Of a DNA stretch of 64,000 bases, positions 23,893-35,900 are shown piece by piece. This DNA is from Saprospiraceae bacterium (lineage in GTDB: Bacteria > Bacteroidota > Bacteroidia > Chitinophagales > Saprospiraceae). The translations under genes were made by a program, and so were the position numbers. The stretch is from NCBI GenBank assembly GCA_016715985.1, contig JADJXD010000001.1, positions 868,001-932,000 of the forward strand. Direction: 5' to 3'. Within the stretch, counting starts at the first letter, position 1. Every line of letters begins with the position of its first letter. The notes beneath the pieces are model-generated. The model was not told the origin of the DNA. It made no database searches and was given only the letters and a program-made list of their open reading frames with translations.

Positions 23893-25105
23893 CAGGGCTG
23901 TTCATGTCTAATAAAATAGTATATTAATAATTTATATATTATCAAATATCTTAATATATTTGCGCAAAAAAAAATATGAAACCATTAGTTGATTTTCTTG
24001 CACAAGTACCTGATTGGCGAAGAGCTCAGGGTAAAAGGATTAATCTCAGTAACTTTTTAGAAATGCTCGTTCTCGCTGGTTTAAGTGGGAGGTTTGGTAT
24101 TAGGGATAGTGCACGGTTTATAAAGACCAATGCAGCATTTTTCATTGACAGATATAATCTTCAACATGGCGTACCTAGTCAAACCACGGTGTTTACTAGT
24201 TTAGAATTTATTGATTTTAAGGCATTTAATCAAGCTATTAAACAGTGGGTTTTACAATATCTGCCGGAAGATGAAGCTGATCTTTGGCTAGCAATTGATG
24301 GTAAAGCATTGAAATCCACTGTAACGGATTACAATAATGAAAAACATAATTTTATTACTATAGTCAGTGCATTTGCAAACAAGATAGGCATAACCATCCA
24401 TAGCACATCGTATGAGAGCAAGAAAGATAATGAACCACAAGCAGCTATGGATTTGATACAAGACTTAGAATTAAAGGGCGTAACATTTACTTTAGATGCT
24501 GTACATTGCCAAAAAAACGATCACAACCATCCTGGAAGGAGGAAATGATTATCTAATTCAAGTGAAAGGGAATAGAAAGTTATTACATGAAGCAGTAAAG
24601 AAAACTGAAATTCAAAATGAACCCATCAGCGAAACTTGTAAAATAGAAAAAAACCGGGGAAGAGATGAAAAACGAATCGTAAAAGTATATGAAGTAGATG
24701 TTAATGAACTGGAATTTTGTAAATGGGAAAATATAAACAAAATAATAATTTTAACATCAAGTGGCACGAGAAAAGGAAAGAACTATGAACAAAAACACTA
24801 CTACATTACAAGTAGAACAGAGCAGTCTGCGAGATATTATACGAATAAAATTAGAGAACATTGGGGAATTGAGAACAGGAGCCATTGGGTAAAAGATGTA
24901 ATAATGAATGAAGATGATAGCAAAATTAAAAATGGAAAGATCAAAGATATTATCAAGTGTACGCTGTCTAGTAGTAAACATATTCAGATTAAATAATTAT
25001 CAAAGTGTCAAATATGGAATCGAAAAACATCAAAACAATTTACCTAATTCAATTGAACTTATTATTTAAATTCATATATGAAAAATTTAAAACTGAACAG
25101 CCCTG
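23893..25105 (+). mobile_element. ISAs1-family insertion sequence (1213 bp, degenerate)
   Basis: The left end starts CAGGGCTGTTCA and the right end finishes TGAACAGCCCTG, a perfect 12-base terminal inverted repeat of the ISAs1 type. A 10-base direct repeat, GGTTCAAACC, flanks it on both sides (23883-23892 and 25106-25115), within the size expected for this family. The element landed in the second hairpin of the three-hairpin repeat. TATATTTG at 23955-23962 sits just before the transposase ATG and may be its promoter. Confidence 0.9.
23976..25069 (+). pseudogene. ISAs1-family DDE transposase with two frameshifts
   Basis: The protein is in three frames. Part 1 (23976-24548) has MKPLVDFLAQVPDWRRAQGK, the first Asp in LAIDGKALKST and the second Asp in TLDAVHCQK. 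Frame is lost at a run of seven A (24511-24517). Part 2 continues at about 24517 with TITTILEGGNDYLIQVKGNRK, and carries the catalytic Glu in HWGIENRSHWVKDV. A second slip near 24943-24955 moves to the frame reading ILSSVRCLVVNIFRLNNYQSVK, ending at TAA 25067-25069. The joined length of about 364 residues is normal. Both shifts are in the +1 direction. The element is probably dead, unless the A7 run is read by transcriptional slippage. Confidence 0.85.
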
Positions 25106-25360
25106 GGTTCAAACCCGGGGCTACAAATATTATACCCCTCTGGGGTATTTTATGTGAAACTTCAATCATTTCTATTCGTAATATATTGTAAATAAATGTA
25201 TTATTCATCGAACTCACGTTAATTTACATCCAAATTTTCATGAATTGCATATCCGCAAATTTTGAACTTAAATTTGATTCTAAAGAAGATAATTGCATTA
25301 TTATCTCAATAAATGTACTTTTACAAATCAAATATTTAAACCAGTAATAATTACACTCAT

Positions 25361-28300
25361 TTGAAAACTTGTATTAAAAAAATTTCGCAAGTATTCCTTT
25401 TGGTAATCTGGTACTGGATTGTATCAGGACAATCTTACTACATAGAAAGTATCGGAAAAGAATCAGGTTTGACATATTCAACTGTGAATCATATCTATCA
25501 GGATACTAAAGGCTTTATTTGGTTCAATACCAGTACAGGGTTAATACATTATTCAGGCTCTTACTCCAAAAAATATTTGCCGGGAAAGGAATACCGAAAT
25601 GAAATTAAATCAGAATATTATTATTATTGTACAGAAGATCAGGAATCCAATTTATGGTTTGCAACCAGAAACGGATTGATGACAATTTCAGCAGACAGAA
25701 AAATCATAAAAACGTTTTATCACAATTCAAGTGATTCTACTACTATCCCAAATGACAGAATATTTGATTTGTTGAAATTTAATGATTCGATCCTTTTTTT
25801 AGCTTGTGACAGAAGCCCGTTAGTTACTTTTAATACTAAAAGCAATATAGCGAAATGCCCAAACCCAGAGATGAATTTTGAGCTAAAAAATAAAGATGAT
25901 TTATGGGTCAGGCAATTATTCAGATACAATGACAGCATTCTTCTCATCAGAGCTTCCGGAGGATTTTTCAGGTACAATGTAAATAAAAACTCCTTAACCG
26001 CTTTTAAGGATTCTTTGACGGGATTTAACCAAATACTGCGAAAAACAATTATACTTCATGATGATTCAGGAATATTCTGGTTAACTGATCAGGACGGAGT
26101 ATTATACAAATGGAGTCCGGACAAAGAGATGAAAAAATTTGATGACCCTGAATTAAACCTATCTTTAAAAAAAGGAGAAATAAGGTTTTTTGATTTTGAT
26201 CATCAAAACTTATGGATATCTGCATCTAACCAGAACTATATTTTCAATAAAGATTCAGGAAAATACCATAAAATCAATTTAAGAAATGATCATAATGAAG
26301 AATTGAGTAATGAAAGAGTTACTGCTTTGTTCAGAACTAAAGAAGGAATAGTTTTCATATCTTTTAAAAATGGAACGACCGGGCAAATTAATCCACTTCA
26401 TCAGTGTTTTCAATATACAGCTATAAGTGATATAAAAAAAGGACCACCTTTGTACATTCCATATGTAATAGAAGATACTTTATACAAAAAACGATATATT
26501 TCCACTTTTCTGGATTCATTTATTTTTATACAACACCTACAAGATGGTACGATAACAAAAATTCCGAAAAGGACCTTAAACAATAATTCTTCCAATAAAA
26601 TATTGCTGGATTCTCAAGGCAAACTCTGGATAACACAGGATGAAGGTATCTTTGAGATAGACAGGGCAAAGGGTACCACAACATTTTATCAGCCTGAAGA
26701 AAAAGCAAACTTATTGTTTGATATAGAAGAAATCAGCCCCGGCAAATTGATTGTAGGGTCATTCAAAAGAGGCTTGTTTTGGTTTGAACCAGAAAAGAAA
26801 ATTTTCAAAAAAATACCGGAAACAAAAGGATGGATTTCGACGCAGGTATTCAACCTGAAGTATGATCCCTCACATGATGTATTATGGATAGGCACTGTGC
26901 GAAATGGCTTATTTAAATATGATATAGGCAGGGATAGCTTTATTCAATATTTACCGGATACCAATAACCCAAAAAGTATAGGAGGGGACTGGGCCAGAAC
27001 CATTACGATTGACTCTGCAGGATTTGTTTGGATTGCGACCGATCCGGTAGGCTTGTGCAGATTTGATTATAATGCTGAACCGGGAAAAGAGTTTACAAAT
27101 TATTCTATAAAAGATGGAATACCTTCCAACTATGTTGGTGGATTGGGTGTGACAAAGGATGGTACATTATGGCTAAGCAGTTTTGGAGGTTTGGCATCCG
27201 TTTCTCCAAAAGAAAACAAAATAAGGACATATGAAATCGATGGCGGATTTTATAATCATTCATTTTATTATGCAAATTTAAATGTTAGTCAAAAAAACTC
27301 AATACATATAGGTACTGAAAAAGGGTACATAAGCTTTCATCCGGAATGTCTTCAAAAAGATACAATAATGCCTGAAGTTTTTTTAATGGAATTTGAGATT
27401 CAGGATAGAAAATTCAACAAAAAAGTGGATGTCTCCGGTAATAAAGAAATTAGGCTCAGTTACAATGAAAATTATTTTCGGATCGAATTTGCAGTTGTAA
27501 ATTATACCAATCCAAAAAATAACATTGTGTATTACAAATTGGATAATAGTACATCGGACTGGCAAATCATTAAAGAGAGCAATCATATCTATTTTTCTAA
27601 ATTATCACCCGGACAATATACATTCAGACTGAAAGCCCAGAATGGTGATGGTGTCTGGAGCAGGAATGAAATTAATATACCGATCATTATAAAACCACCT
27701 TTTTGGCAAACATGGTGGTTTCTTTCCATTATTTTAAGTGTCATCGGCTTCATGGTATTCTGGGGATATCGTTATCAGCTTAAAGTTTCAATCAAAGAAA
27801 ATCATTTGAAATCAGAGCAACAAATGATTAAATCTGAAATGGAGAAAGAGATTACAAAACTTGAAATGATCGCCTTAAGATCTCAGATGAATCCGCATTT
27901 CATTTTTAATTGCCTCAATTCAATCAACAGATTCATAATAGTCAATGACAACGAAACTGCTTCAGAATACCTGACCAAATTTTCAAGATTGATCAGACAA
28001 GTATTAGACAATTCAAGAAGTGAGAAAATAACTTTGGCAAGAGAATTAGACACATTAAATCTATATATAGAAATGGAGAAACTCAGATTTGTGGATAAAT
28101 TTGAATACTTTTTCACTATCAGTACTTCGGTACAATCAGAATTGATTTTTATACAACCGATGCTGATACAGCCATATATCGAAAATGCAATTTGGCATGG
28201 ATTGATGCACAAAAAAGAAAAAGGAATATTAACTGTTAATGTCTTTCAAAAGGAAAACAAATTATGCATAATCATCGAAGATAATGGAATCGGCAGAGAA

Positions 28301-28489
28301 AAAGCGATGGAACTTAAATCAAGGCACGTATTTCAGGATAAATCACACGGAATGAAAGTTACAGCCGAAAGGCTTGCTATCCAGAATCGAAAACCCGGAG
28401 ATCAGTCAGAAATCATCGTCACCGATCTGAAAGATGAGTTTGGAAATCCTACAGGCACGAGTGTTGAAATTAGTTTATCCATTAGTTAA
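25361..28489 (+). CDS. Hybrid-propeller sensor histidine kinase (LytS/His_kinase type)
   Basis: This is a 1042-residue protein with a TTG start. A signal-like segment (KISQVFLLVIWYWIVSGQ) precedes a large periplasmic region of two-component-regulator propeller repeats (GLTYSTVNHIYQDTKGFIWFNTSTGL, IPNDRIFDL, DSAGFVWIATDPVGL). Next come a Y_Y_Y domain (about residues 690-765), one membrane helix (TWWFLSIILSVIGFMVFWGY) and a coiled segment. The kinase core has EMIALRSQMNPHFIFNCLNSI with the phospho-acceptor His, and an ATPase domain with PYIENAIWHG and IEDNGIGR. The kinase is of the PF06580 LytS type, which signals to LytTR regulators; one follows 57 bases downstream. The sensed ligand is unknown. 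Confidence 0.92.
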   Translation: MKTCIKKISQVFLLVIWYWIVSGQSYYIESIGKESGLTYSTVNHIYQDTKGFIWFNTSTGLIHYSGSYSKKYLPGKEYRNEIKSEYYYYCTEDQESNLWFATRNGLMTISADRKIIKTFYHNSSDSTTIPNDRIFDLLKFNDSILFLACDRSPLVTFNTKSNIAKCPNPEMNFELKNKDDLWVRQLFRYNDSILLIRASGGFFRYNVNKNSLTAFKDSLTGFNQILRKTIILHDDSGIFWLTDQDGVLYKWSPDKEMKKFDDPELNLSLKKGEIRFFDFDHQNLWISASNQNYIFNKDSGKYHKINLRNDHNEELSNERVTALFRTKEGIVFISFKNGTTGQINPLHQCFQYTAISDIKKGPPLYIPYVIEDTLYKKRYISTFLDSFIFIQHLQDGTITKIPKRTLNNNSSNKILLDSQGKLWITQDEGIFEIDRAKGTTTFYQPEEKANLLFDIEEISPGKLIVGSFKRGLFWFEPEKKIFKKIPETKGWISTQVFNLKYDPSHDVLWIGTVRNGLFKYDIGRDSFIQYLPDTNNPKSIGGDWARTITIDSAGFVWIATDPVGLCRFDYNAEPGKEFTNYSIKDGIPSNYVGGLGVTKDGTLWLSSFGGLASVSPKENKIRTYEIDGGFYNHSFYYANLNVSQKNSIHIGTEKGYISFHPECLQKDTIMPEVFLMEFEIQDRKFNKKVDVSGNKEIRLSYNENYFRIEFAVVNYTNPKNNIVYYKLDNSTSDWQIIKESNHIYFSKLSPGQYTFRLKAQNGDGVWSRNEINIPIIIKPPFWQTWWFLSIILSVIGFMVFWGYRYQLKVSIKENHLKSEQQMIKSEMEKEITKLEMIALRSQMNPHFIFNCLNSINRFIIVNDNETASEYLTKFSRLIRQVLDNSRSEKITLARELDTLNLYIEMEKLRFVDKFEYFFTISTSVQSELIFIQPMLIQPYIENAIWHGLMHKKEKGILTVNVFQKENKLCIIIEDNGIGREKAMELKSRHVFQDKSHGMKVTAERLAIQNRKPGDQSEIIVTDLKDEFGNPTGTSVEISLSIS

Positions 28490-28546
28490 TATAACTCATT
28501 TTCATAAAGATAATTTGTAAATTAATAAGTCAATAAAATAATAGAT

Positions 28547-29287
28547 ATGAAAGCAGTAATTGTGGATGATGAATTGTATTGTGCGGAAGCACTCAGCTTT
28601 TCCATACAAAAATATTGCAAACAGATTACAGAACTAATTTATTTTACAGATCCGGAAATAGCTTTGGAACACATCAATAACAATCCGGTGGACATCCTTT
28701 TTCTGGATATTGAGATGCCATATTTTTCAGGTTTTGAAATACTAAAATTAGCAAGAGACTTTACCGGTTCAGTGATATTCACTACAGCTTACAATATGTA
28801 TGCAATTGAAGCTTTTAAAGTAGATGCTTTAGATTATCTGCTGAAACCTATTGATAAAGTAGAATTAATGAAAGCGGTTGAAAAAGCATTTCGTAATGTT
28901 TCAAAAACAGACCATTCAAATTTACTTAAAATATTAAAAACCGGCTTTGAAAACCAAAAGCCATTACATAAAAAAGTCTCGATTCACACTTCAGATGGGA
29001 TTCACCTTATCTCAACACACCAAATTATCAGATGTGAGTCTGATGGCAGCTATAGCCATATTCACATCGAAAATACTAAATCACTATTGGTTTCGAAAAA
29101 TCTCAAAGATCTTGAAGAACTCTTCTGTTCAGAATCTTTTTTCAGGGTTCACAAATCACACCTGATCAATATCGATCATATTAAAATGGTCTCTAAAACT
29201 GATGGCGGAGAAGTAATCATGAATGATGAAACAAGAGTCCCAATCTCCCGAACAATAAAACAGGATTTTTTCAATCTATTGAAATAA
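28547..29287 (+). CDS. LytTR family response regulator
   Basis: This is a 246-residue protein. The receiver domain spans residues 1-120 with DDE near the start, the phospho-acceptor Asp in VDILFLDIEMPYFSG and Lys in YLLKPIDKVE. The C-terminal LytTR DNA-binding domain (about 145-246) has KKVSIHTSDGIHLI, IIRCESDGSYSHIHI, FFRVHKSHLINIDHI and VPISRTIKQDF. It is the cognate partner of the propeller kinase directly upstream and probably controls the surface-protein genes downstream (inference from order). Confidence 0.93.
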   Translation: MKAVIVDDELYCAEALSFSIQKYCKQITELIYFTDPEIALEHINNNPVDILFLDIEMPYFSGFEILKLARDFTGSVIFTTAYNMYAIEAFKVDALDYLLKPIDKVELMKAVEKAFRNVSKTDHSNLLKILKTGFENQKPLHKKVSIHTSDGIHLISTHQIIRCESDGSYSHIHIENTKSLLVSKNLKDLEELFCSESFFRVHKSHLINIDHIKMVSKTDGGEVIMNDETRVPISRTIKQDFFNLLK

Positions 29288-29524
29288 CTTAACTTATGCC
29301 GCAGTAAATATAACATTGTTGCCATAATCAAAATTTTTCTTTACCCTGTCCTGAGTCCAAAAATTTATTAGCCTATTCAGAAAGTGCTACTCAATCTTCA
29401 TTTCAAAAAAAAATCCTGCAACTTAATATTTACCATTCACAAATCTGATTTTACAGTTCATACAACCATCTGATATCTAAAATTTACTTCACCGTAAGTT
29501 TGCATTATAATCTCATTTAGAATA

Positions 29525-29911
29525 ATGCAGGTAATTATTATTGATGATGAATGGTACGGGCTGGACTTGATGGACAAAGTTTTGTCCGGGATAGGGACTT
29601 CTGTAGTAGTCGCAGGGAAATTTCAGAATCCATCTGACGCAATTCCTTTCATTTTGTCTATAGAACCAGATATTATCATTATGGATGTAGAAATGCCCTA
29701 TATCAATGGAATCAACCTGATTAAGATGTTTGCACACACAAAATCCTATTTTATTTTGGCATCAGCACACGATACACATGAGCTTGAAATAAAATATCAC
29801 TTTGCCAGGACAGAATATCTCACCAAACCATATAGTGTCAAAGAAGTGGAAACAATCATTCAAAGAATCCAAAACAAAATTTTAACATCAGATATAAATC
29901 AATCTTTATGA
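29525..29911 (+). CDS. Receiver-only response regulator overlapping the TANFOR-like gene
   Basis: This is a 128-residue protein. It is a complete CheY-like receiver: IIIDDEWYG, phospho-acceptor Asp in IIIMDVEMPYINGI, a conserved Ser/Ala switch region (FILASAHD) and Lys in YLTKPYSVKE. There is no output domain. It resembles the receiver half of the LytTR regulator upstream, so it may be a truncated duplicate or a phosphate sink. Its stop overlaps the ATG of the 2004-residue secreted protein by four bases (ATGA), so translation of the two is probably coupled. That is an odd partnership for a soluble signalling domain. Confidence 0.88.
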   Translation: MQVIIIDDEWYGLDLMDKVLSGIGTSVVVAGKFQNPSDAIPFILSIEPDIIIMDVEMPYINGINLIKMFAHTKSYFILASAHDTHELEIKYHFARTEYLTKPYSVKEVETIIQRIQNKILTSDINQSL

Positions 29912-32900
29912 AACGCATTCTGTTAATTCCATCCTTTGCACTTTGGTGTACAATAAGCGCCATAGCACAATTATCTGTGCAGGTTATGGTACAACCTCCG
30001 TATTCCACTAAACTTGAAGATTATCTGGATAAAGGTAACAATGTAATTATTACCGTAATCAACACAAGCCAGACTTCTCAGCAATTCAAACTGATTCCTT
30101 CCCTGAAAGGAAACAACGGCGTTTCGGCTGAAGTGCGGGAAAATTTTATGCCTACCGGTCCGATAGTGATGGGTCCCGGTGAATCAAGAATATTCAATTT
30201 CAACCAATTGAAAGCATTCAACGGCAACATACAACAGAATGATGTGATCATGCAGGGCATTTCACTGAGTTTGCTTGAAAGTTCCGGCATGCTTCCTGAA
30301 GGTTTATACACACTATGCATAAAGGCAATTCAATTTGGCGGAACCACAGTATTATCTGGCTCATCGGGTTGTGCCAATTTTTTAATTACTGCATATGACC
30401 CTCCGGTAATATTAGTACCGGCTCAGGAAGCTAATGTAAAAATGCCGAAACCACAATTGCTGAATTTCCAATGGACACCCAGTGGAATCAGTGGCAAAAC
30501 CAGATATGCAATAAAATTAGTTGATCTTACCTCAGTTAATGTATTTAATCCAAATGATGCCTTTAACAATCCTAGTATTGCTGCATATTTTGAACAATCC
30601 AATATTTCAACCAATGTGTTTTCATACAATATGGGGCATCCCCCTCTTGTGACCGGCAGATCATATGCCGTTCAGGTCACAGCGTATGATCCGGATGGTA
30701 AAATTTCTTACAAAAACAATGGAAGAAGTCAGGCTCATAAATTTAAAGTAAGCGACCTTGGAATAACTACACCTGAGCCGGGTGGCGGAGGTTCAGAAAG
30801 TTTTGAATTTGTATTACCATTTGTTCTAAAAGATAAAAATGATGGTGGTGGAGGCCCTCCTGCTGATCCAAATGATGCGGCTGACTGCATGAGTGCTTCA
30901 GCCTGTCAGATAGCTCAGCCGGCTTGCAATGGAACTACAATGCCATCCAATGGAAGTACTGTTAATATCGGAAAGTTTAAATTAAAAATAACAGACATTC
31001 AGGGAGGAAACGGGAACGGCACGATAGATATTCCGTTTTTACGTACCAAAGTAGAGGTCGCTTTTCAAAATCTGACGGTCAATCCCAGTTTGGAGGTTTG
31101 CGGTAATGCTGTTGTATGGACAAAATCTGCCGGGCAGAATCTCATTCCGGAAAATATGCTTAAAGATATTCAGGGTGTGTTTAACGATCAGAATTTTAAC
31201 TGGGCATCTATCCATCAACACATTCTGCAAAATAATAAAAGGGTCAGTTTGTTTAATATGAATCAACCTGCAAAAACATTACCTCTTGTGTTGGATCTCT
31301 CTGATTCAGATTTAATTATTTTAGGAATTGTTTTTACCCCCACGGCTGCTTATACCAATATAGCTTTTTCTGCGACATTGCCTTTAGGGAATGAAAATCA
31401 GTATTTTAGTTTAGGCAAAAAAGGTATTTGCTTGCGTCCAAATGGCTTCGGCATTTCAGAAAATGAAGCGGGTATTTTTCTGGCAAATGACCTGTCATTA
31501 AATGCAGGACCAAATTCCAATTTCACTTTGAAAGGAGGAAATAATGGAACATCTGTCAGATTTGATTGTAAAGGCATCAAAGAAGTAAATTTAAAAGGAA
31601 ATCTGGAGTTTGAAAGAACGATCATCCTGCCTTTAGATGCTAATCAAAATATCGTACCTGGCCCCAATAAATTTTCAGTACAGTTTAACGGTACAGCGAC
31701 AGATTCAAAAAACTGGATCTTTGAAACAGAAACATCCCATAATGGATTCACATCCACGCAGGCAAGTGGGTTCAAATTTGGTTTTTCAAAAATAATCCTT
31801 GATTTTTCAAAGACAAAAAATCAGGATGGCATGAAATTCCCTTCTAATCATCCTATGCTCAACAGCCCGATTAAAACTGATTGGACAGGTATCATACTTC
31901 AACAACCTACACTTACACTCCCCAATTATCTAAAACGATCCGATGAAAAAGCAATCACAGTAAATGTGAGTGATATTATTGTTGACCAGGATGGACTATG
32001 GACAAAACTTTCAATTAGTAATGTGATCGACAAAACCGAAAAGGGAAGCCTTGCAGGATGGGGATTTTCTATTACAAAGCTGGATCTGGACATCCGAAAA
32101 AGTCAATTGCAAGGGGGTGGATTGGAAGGAGGCGTCAATCTCCCTGTGACGGAAAGCAGTGTTGGTTATAATGCAAGTTATGAACCCGGAAGTCAGCAGT
32201 CAGATATGAAAGTAAAGTTTGGAATCGTGTTGCAGAACGATCTTGATGTAGATATGATTTTTGCGAAAGTCAACTTAGCTGAAAACTCTTCTTTTGGTGT
32301 TGAAGTTGATGGGAACAAAGTATCTCCAATAGCTACATTACATGGTAGTATGACAATTGGCTGGACTAAAGACAGTGCCAAAAAACCCGCAGAAGATGGT
32401 AATAATTCCGTCACTTCATTTTCTTTGCCATCAGTCAGTTTTCAAGGTTTCAATATATTTAACAATGACGCCGACCAACCACAGATCAGTCTTCAATCTA
32501 TGCAACTTGCGAACAAAAACGCAAAAGCATCTTTATCCAATTTTCCTATAAAACTCAAAGGCAACCCTGTATTTCAGAATAAAGATAATGAAGTTGGTCT
32601 TTCGTTCGGACTGGAACTGACACTCAGCAAAGGGGAAGCCAATGGTCTGAAGGGAAGTGCGGACTTTACAATTTTTGCTAAATATGACAATCAAAAGCGA
32701 AGATTTACTTATGACCGGACTCAACTGGGTTGTATAGGTATTGATATGGACATAGCCGTTGCTGAAATCGAAGGAAGTGTGTGTATATACAAAAATGACT
32801 TGGAGTTTGGAGATGGATTCAGGGGTTCAATCGAAGCAAAAATAAAAGGAATTGGATTTAAGGCTTCTGCGACTTTACAGATTGGAAATGTCAATAATTT

Positions 32901-35900
32901 TGACTATTTCTATTTTGATGGCATGGTACAATCCGGGTCTGGTATAAATATTCCCGGAACAGCAGCATCTGTGTATGGTTTTGGAGGTGGATTTTATTAT
33001 AATATGAAAAGAGATACTATGCCGGATACAGACTTCAATGCGATGGTCAAAGAATCCGGCAACAAAAATAAACTGGGTTACGGATCATCCGGTTTAAAAC
33101 ATACACCATTTAATGGCACTAAAGGATTCAATGCAAAAATAATTTTCGGGTTGTCTGGTGGGGAAAAAGCAGCTTCTGCATTCAATGGAGATCTCACATT
33201 ATGGATGGAATTTAACAATAATCAGGGCATCAGCAAAATGGGGCTGTATGGAAATGGATATGGAATGCAGAGTATGGCAGTGCGGGGAGGTAAAGCGAAG
33301 GTATCCGGATATTTAAAGGTAGAACTGGATTTTATTATGCCTTCATTTACACTGGCAGCAGGATTGGAAGTAGAAGTGGGTACAATTATTCATGGAGATG
33401 CAAAAATCAATATGCATTTTTCACCTCAGGAATGGTATATCTATATCGGAAGCTGGGAGGCACCTGACCCGAATAATTATGAACCGTGGAATGACAATAA
33501 AAGAAATCAACTGACTGTAGATCTCAAAGTACTGGTAGTTGATTTTAATATGTATTTTATGATGGGTTCAAATATGCCTGACTTACCTCCATTACCGGGT
33601 ATCCTTAAAGCATTCCTGTATGATCAGGATGGTGCAGGTATAAATGATACAAGAAAAGTCACCACTTTTAACAGTAAAAATCCGGGTTTTGCATTTGGTG
33701 CCGGCATGTACAACAAAACTGAAATAAATGCTTTGTTTTTTTATGTGGATATCACTCTTTCAGTGGGTTTTGATGTGTCTTTCAGAAATTACAGTAATGC
33801 CAATTGTGGTGATGTAGGTATCAACGGATGGTATGCCAAAGGTCAGGCTTATGCCTACATCGATGTTGAAGCGGGTTTACAACTAAAACTCTGGATATGG
33901 GAAGGAAGATTTAAATTAATACACTTTAAAGCAGGAGCCGAATTATATGCAGAATTACCCAACCCCAACTATGTCAGAGCGCAGGTAAGAATTTATGGCG
34001 AAGTGCTAAATGGCTTAATCAAAGTCAATACACGTGTAAAATTTGAGGCAGGTACGAAATTGCAATGCCAGGGGATGAGTAATCCATTTGCTGATGTTCC
34101 GATAGTATCTGAGATCTATCCCGAATCAAATGATGAAATGGAAGTTTATGATAACATAAGAGTTGCTTTCAACTATCCAAAAGATTTGTTTGAAGTATAT
34201 AATCCGGAAGAACCTGAAAAAGCGCCCAAGTATTATTACTATAAAATAGAGAAGATCACTGTTAAAAACGGAAATAAAACCATTCCATTATCAGACCCGA
34301 TCTATAGTAAAGACAACTATAGCTGCAAATTTTTAAATCTGAATGGCATCTATGACGGAAATGCAAAAATGTCATTAAATCTGTTGGTCTCCGGATATGA
34401 AAACGGAGCAAAAACACCTATTCAGAGAGACACACACCATGTCAATTTTGTCACTGCGGATTTACCCGATAAATTTATTCCTCAGATACTAAAAACAAGT
34501 AATCCATTACCGAGACAAAGGTTTTATCTGTATGAAGACAGTGGTAACCAGGAAGGATTTGTCATGTTTAAAAGTAGTGGCTTTTGCTATTTGTTTGACA
34601 ATTATGAAGTGGATTCTAAAGTCTTTGACATCAGTAAAACCAAATATCTGATTCAATTTACAGAAACCGGAACCGGAAAAGTAAGAGAATTGCCTTGCTC
34701 ATGTAAGGGTGAACTAGTAAATTTTTACATGCCGCAAGGATATTTCAAAAAAGAGACAATCTATAGAATGAAAGTCATTCAAAGACTACAATTTTTCAAG
34801 AAAGAAAAATCTAAACCCAAAATGCAAAAATTCGGCGGTCCGTCACAAATGGCTTCTCTCGAAGAGTGGAAAACAGGGTCAAAAGACGTTGAAATTACTA
34901 AAGGTTCCTACAAAATCAGCAGATACTTACTGGAAGATCCGGACAAACCAAAAACAATGGATGTTGATTTTTGGGAGATATTCTTCCGTACCAGTAAATA
35001 TGAAACACTGACATCAAAATTAAATACATACAAAGTAGATCAATCTACCGTATTAAGTAAATCTTTATCCTGGGTGATACCTAAAGTATATGTTGAGAAA
35101 GGTGAAACAAAATTAAAAACTACGCCGGAAGGTATATATTTTATAAATCTACCGGTAGCATTAATGACCGGAGGCGAAGCCTTTGATAAATACGATCTGG
35201 TAGGCTACACGCTTCCAGACCCTGTTACCCCTGAGAGAATCAGGCCGAATATCGAAGTAACTCTTCCTTCTGACCACAAAGAGCAAAGCAGACAACAATT
35301 TTATACAGAAATGATGTCCAATTCGGTAATACAAAATTACAACATCTTTTTCCCACAAAACAGAACTTATGATGATGCCATTTTAGAAAAATCATCTGAC
35401 GACATCACTGGAAATTTCAGCTCTAAAGTAGGTAATGATTGGGTCAAGAAATTGAACAGTTCGTTTATCTGGCAACTGCATGATAAAAACATATTTGGGA
35501 GTCTTTCCCTTCCGAAAGGGCGGAATCTTTGGTCTCCCGCTGAGCCACTGTCCAAATCAGAAATAGATGAAGCAATGGCTGCAACAAGTTTTGAAAAACA
35601 GGATAAACCATTACAATTTAAACTTACATTGCCACCACTCAAAGATAAAGAATTGAATTTGCCGACAAAGCTAAGTTCAAACGAAGTTGGTGTACTGCCA
35701 TTAGTCAATGTTACGGATTATCTGCTGTACCGGGATTATGCACATTATATCAATCAGATCTGGTACTTCACAGTTAACTCAAATAAAGCATCTGTTAAAT
35801 ATTATCAGGATCAGATAAAACCTCTATTGAACAGACCTCAGGGTAAGTATAATTTCAAATGGGGAGGAGTCTTTACATCCAAGGTATTTGACTATGATTG

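Larger units (their letters stand above)
23815..25150 (+). repeat. Three-hairpin intergenic repeat, copy B, split by an insertion sequence
   Basis: The left part is 23815-23892 and the right part 25106-25150; the IS at 23893-25105 separates them. With the IS and one copy of its target duplication removed, the element contains ATTTTTGC/GCAAAAAT, a perfect CCCCGGGTT-CA-AACCCGGGG hairpin and an ATACCCC-TCT-GGGGTAT hairpin. This is the same order as copy A at 671-780. GTCACGATTTTTGCAT is identical in both. The second and third stems differ in sequence from copy A but remain paired. Confidence 0.65.

Noticed and set aside
24496..24996. Separate gene for the second transposase frame
   Set aside because: It is the continuation of the same DDE transposase after a frameshift (second catalytic region and the conserved HWGIENRxHW with Glu).
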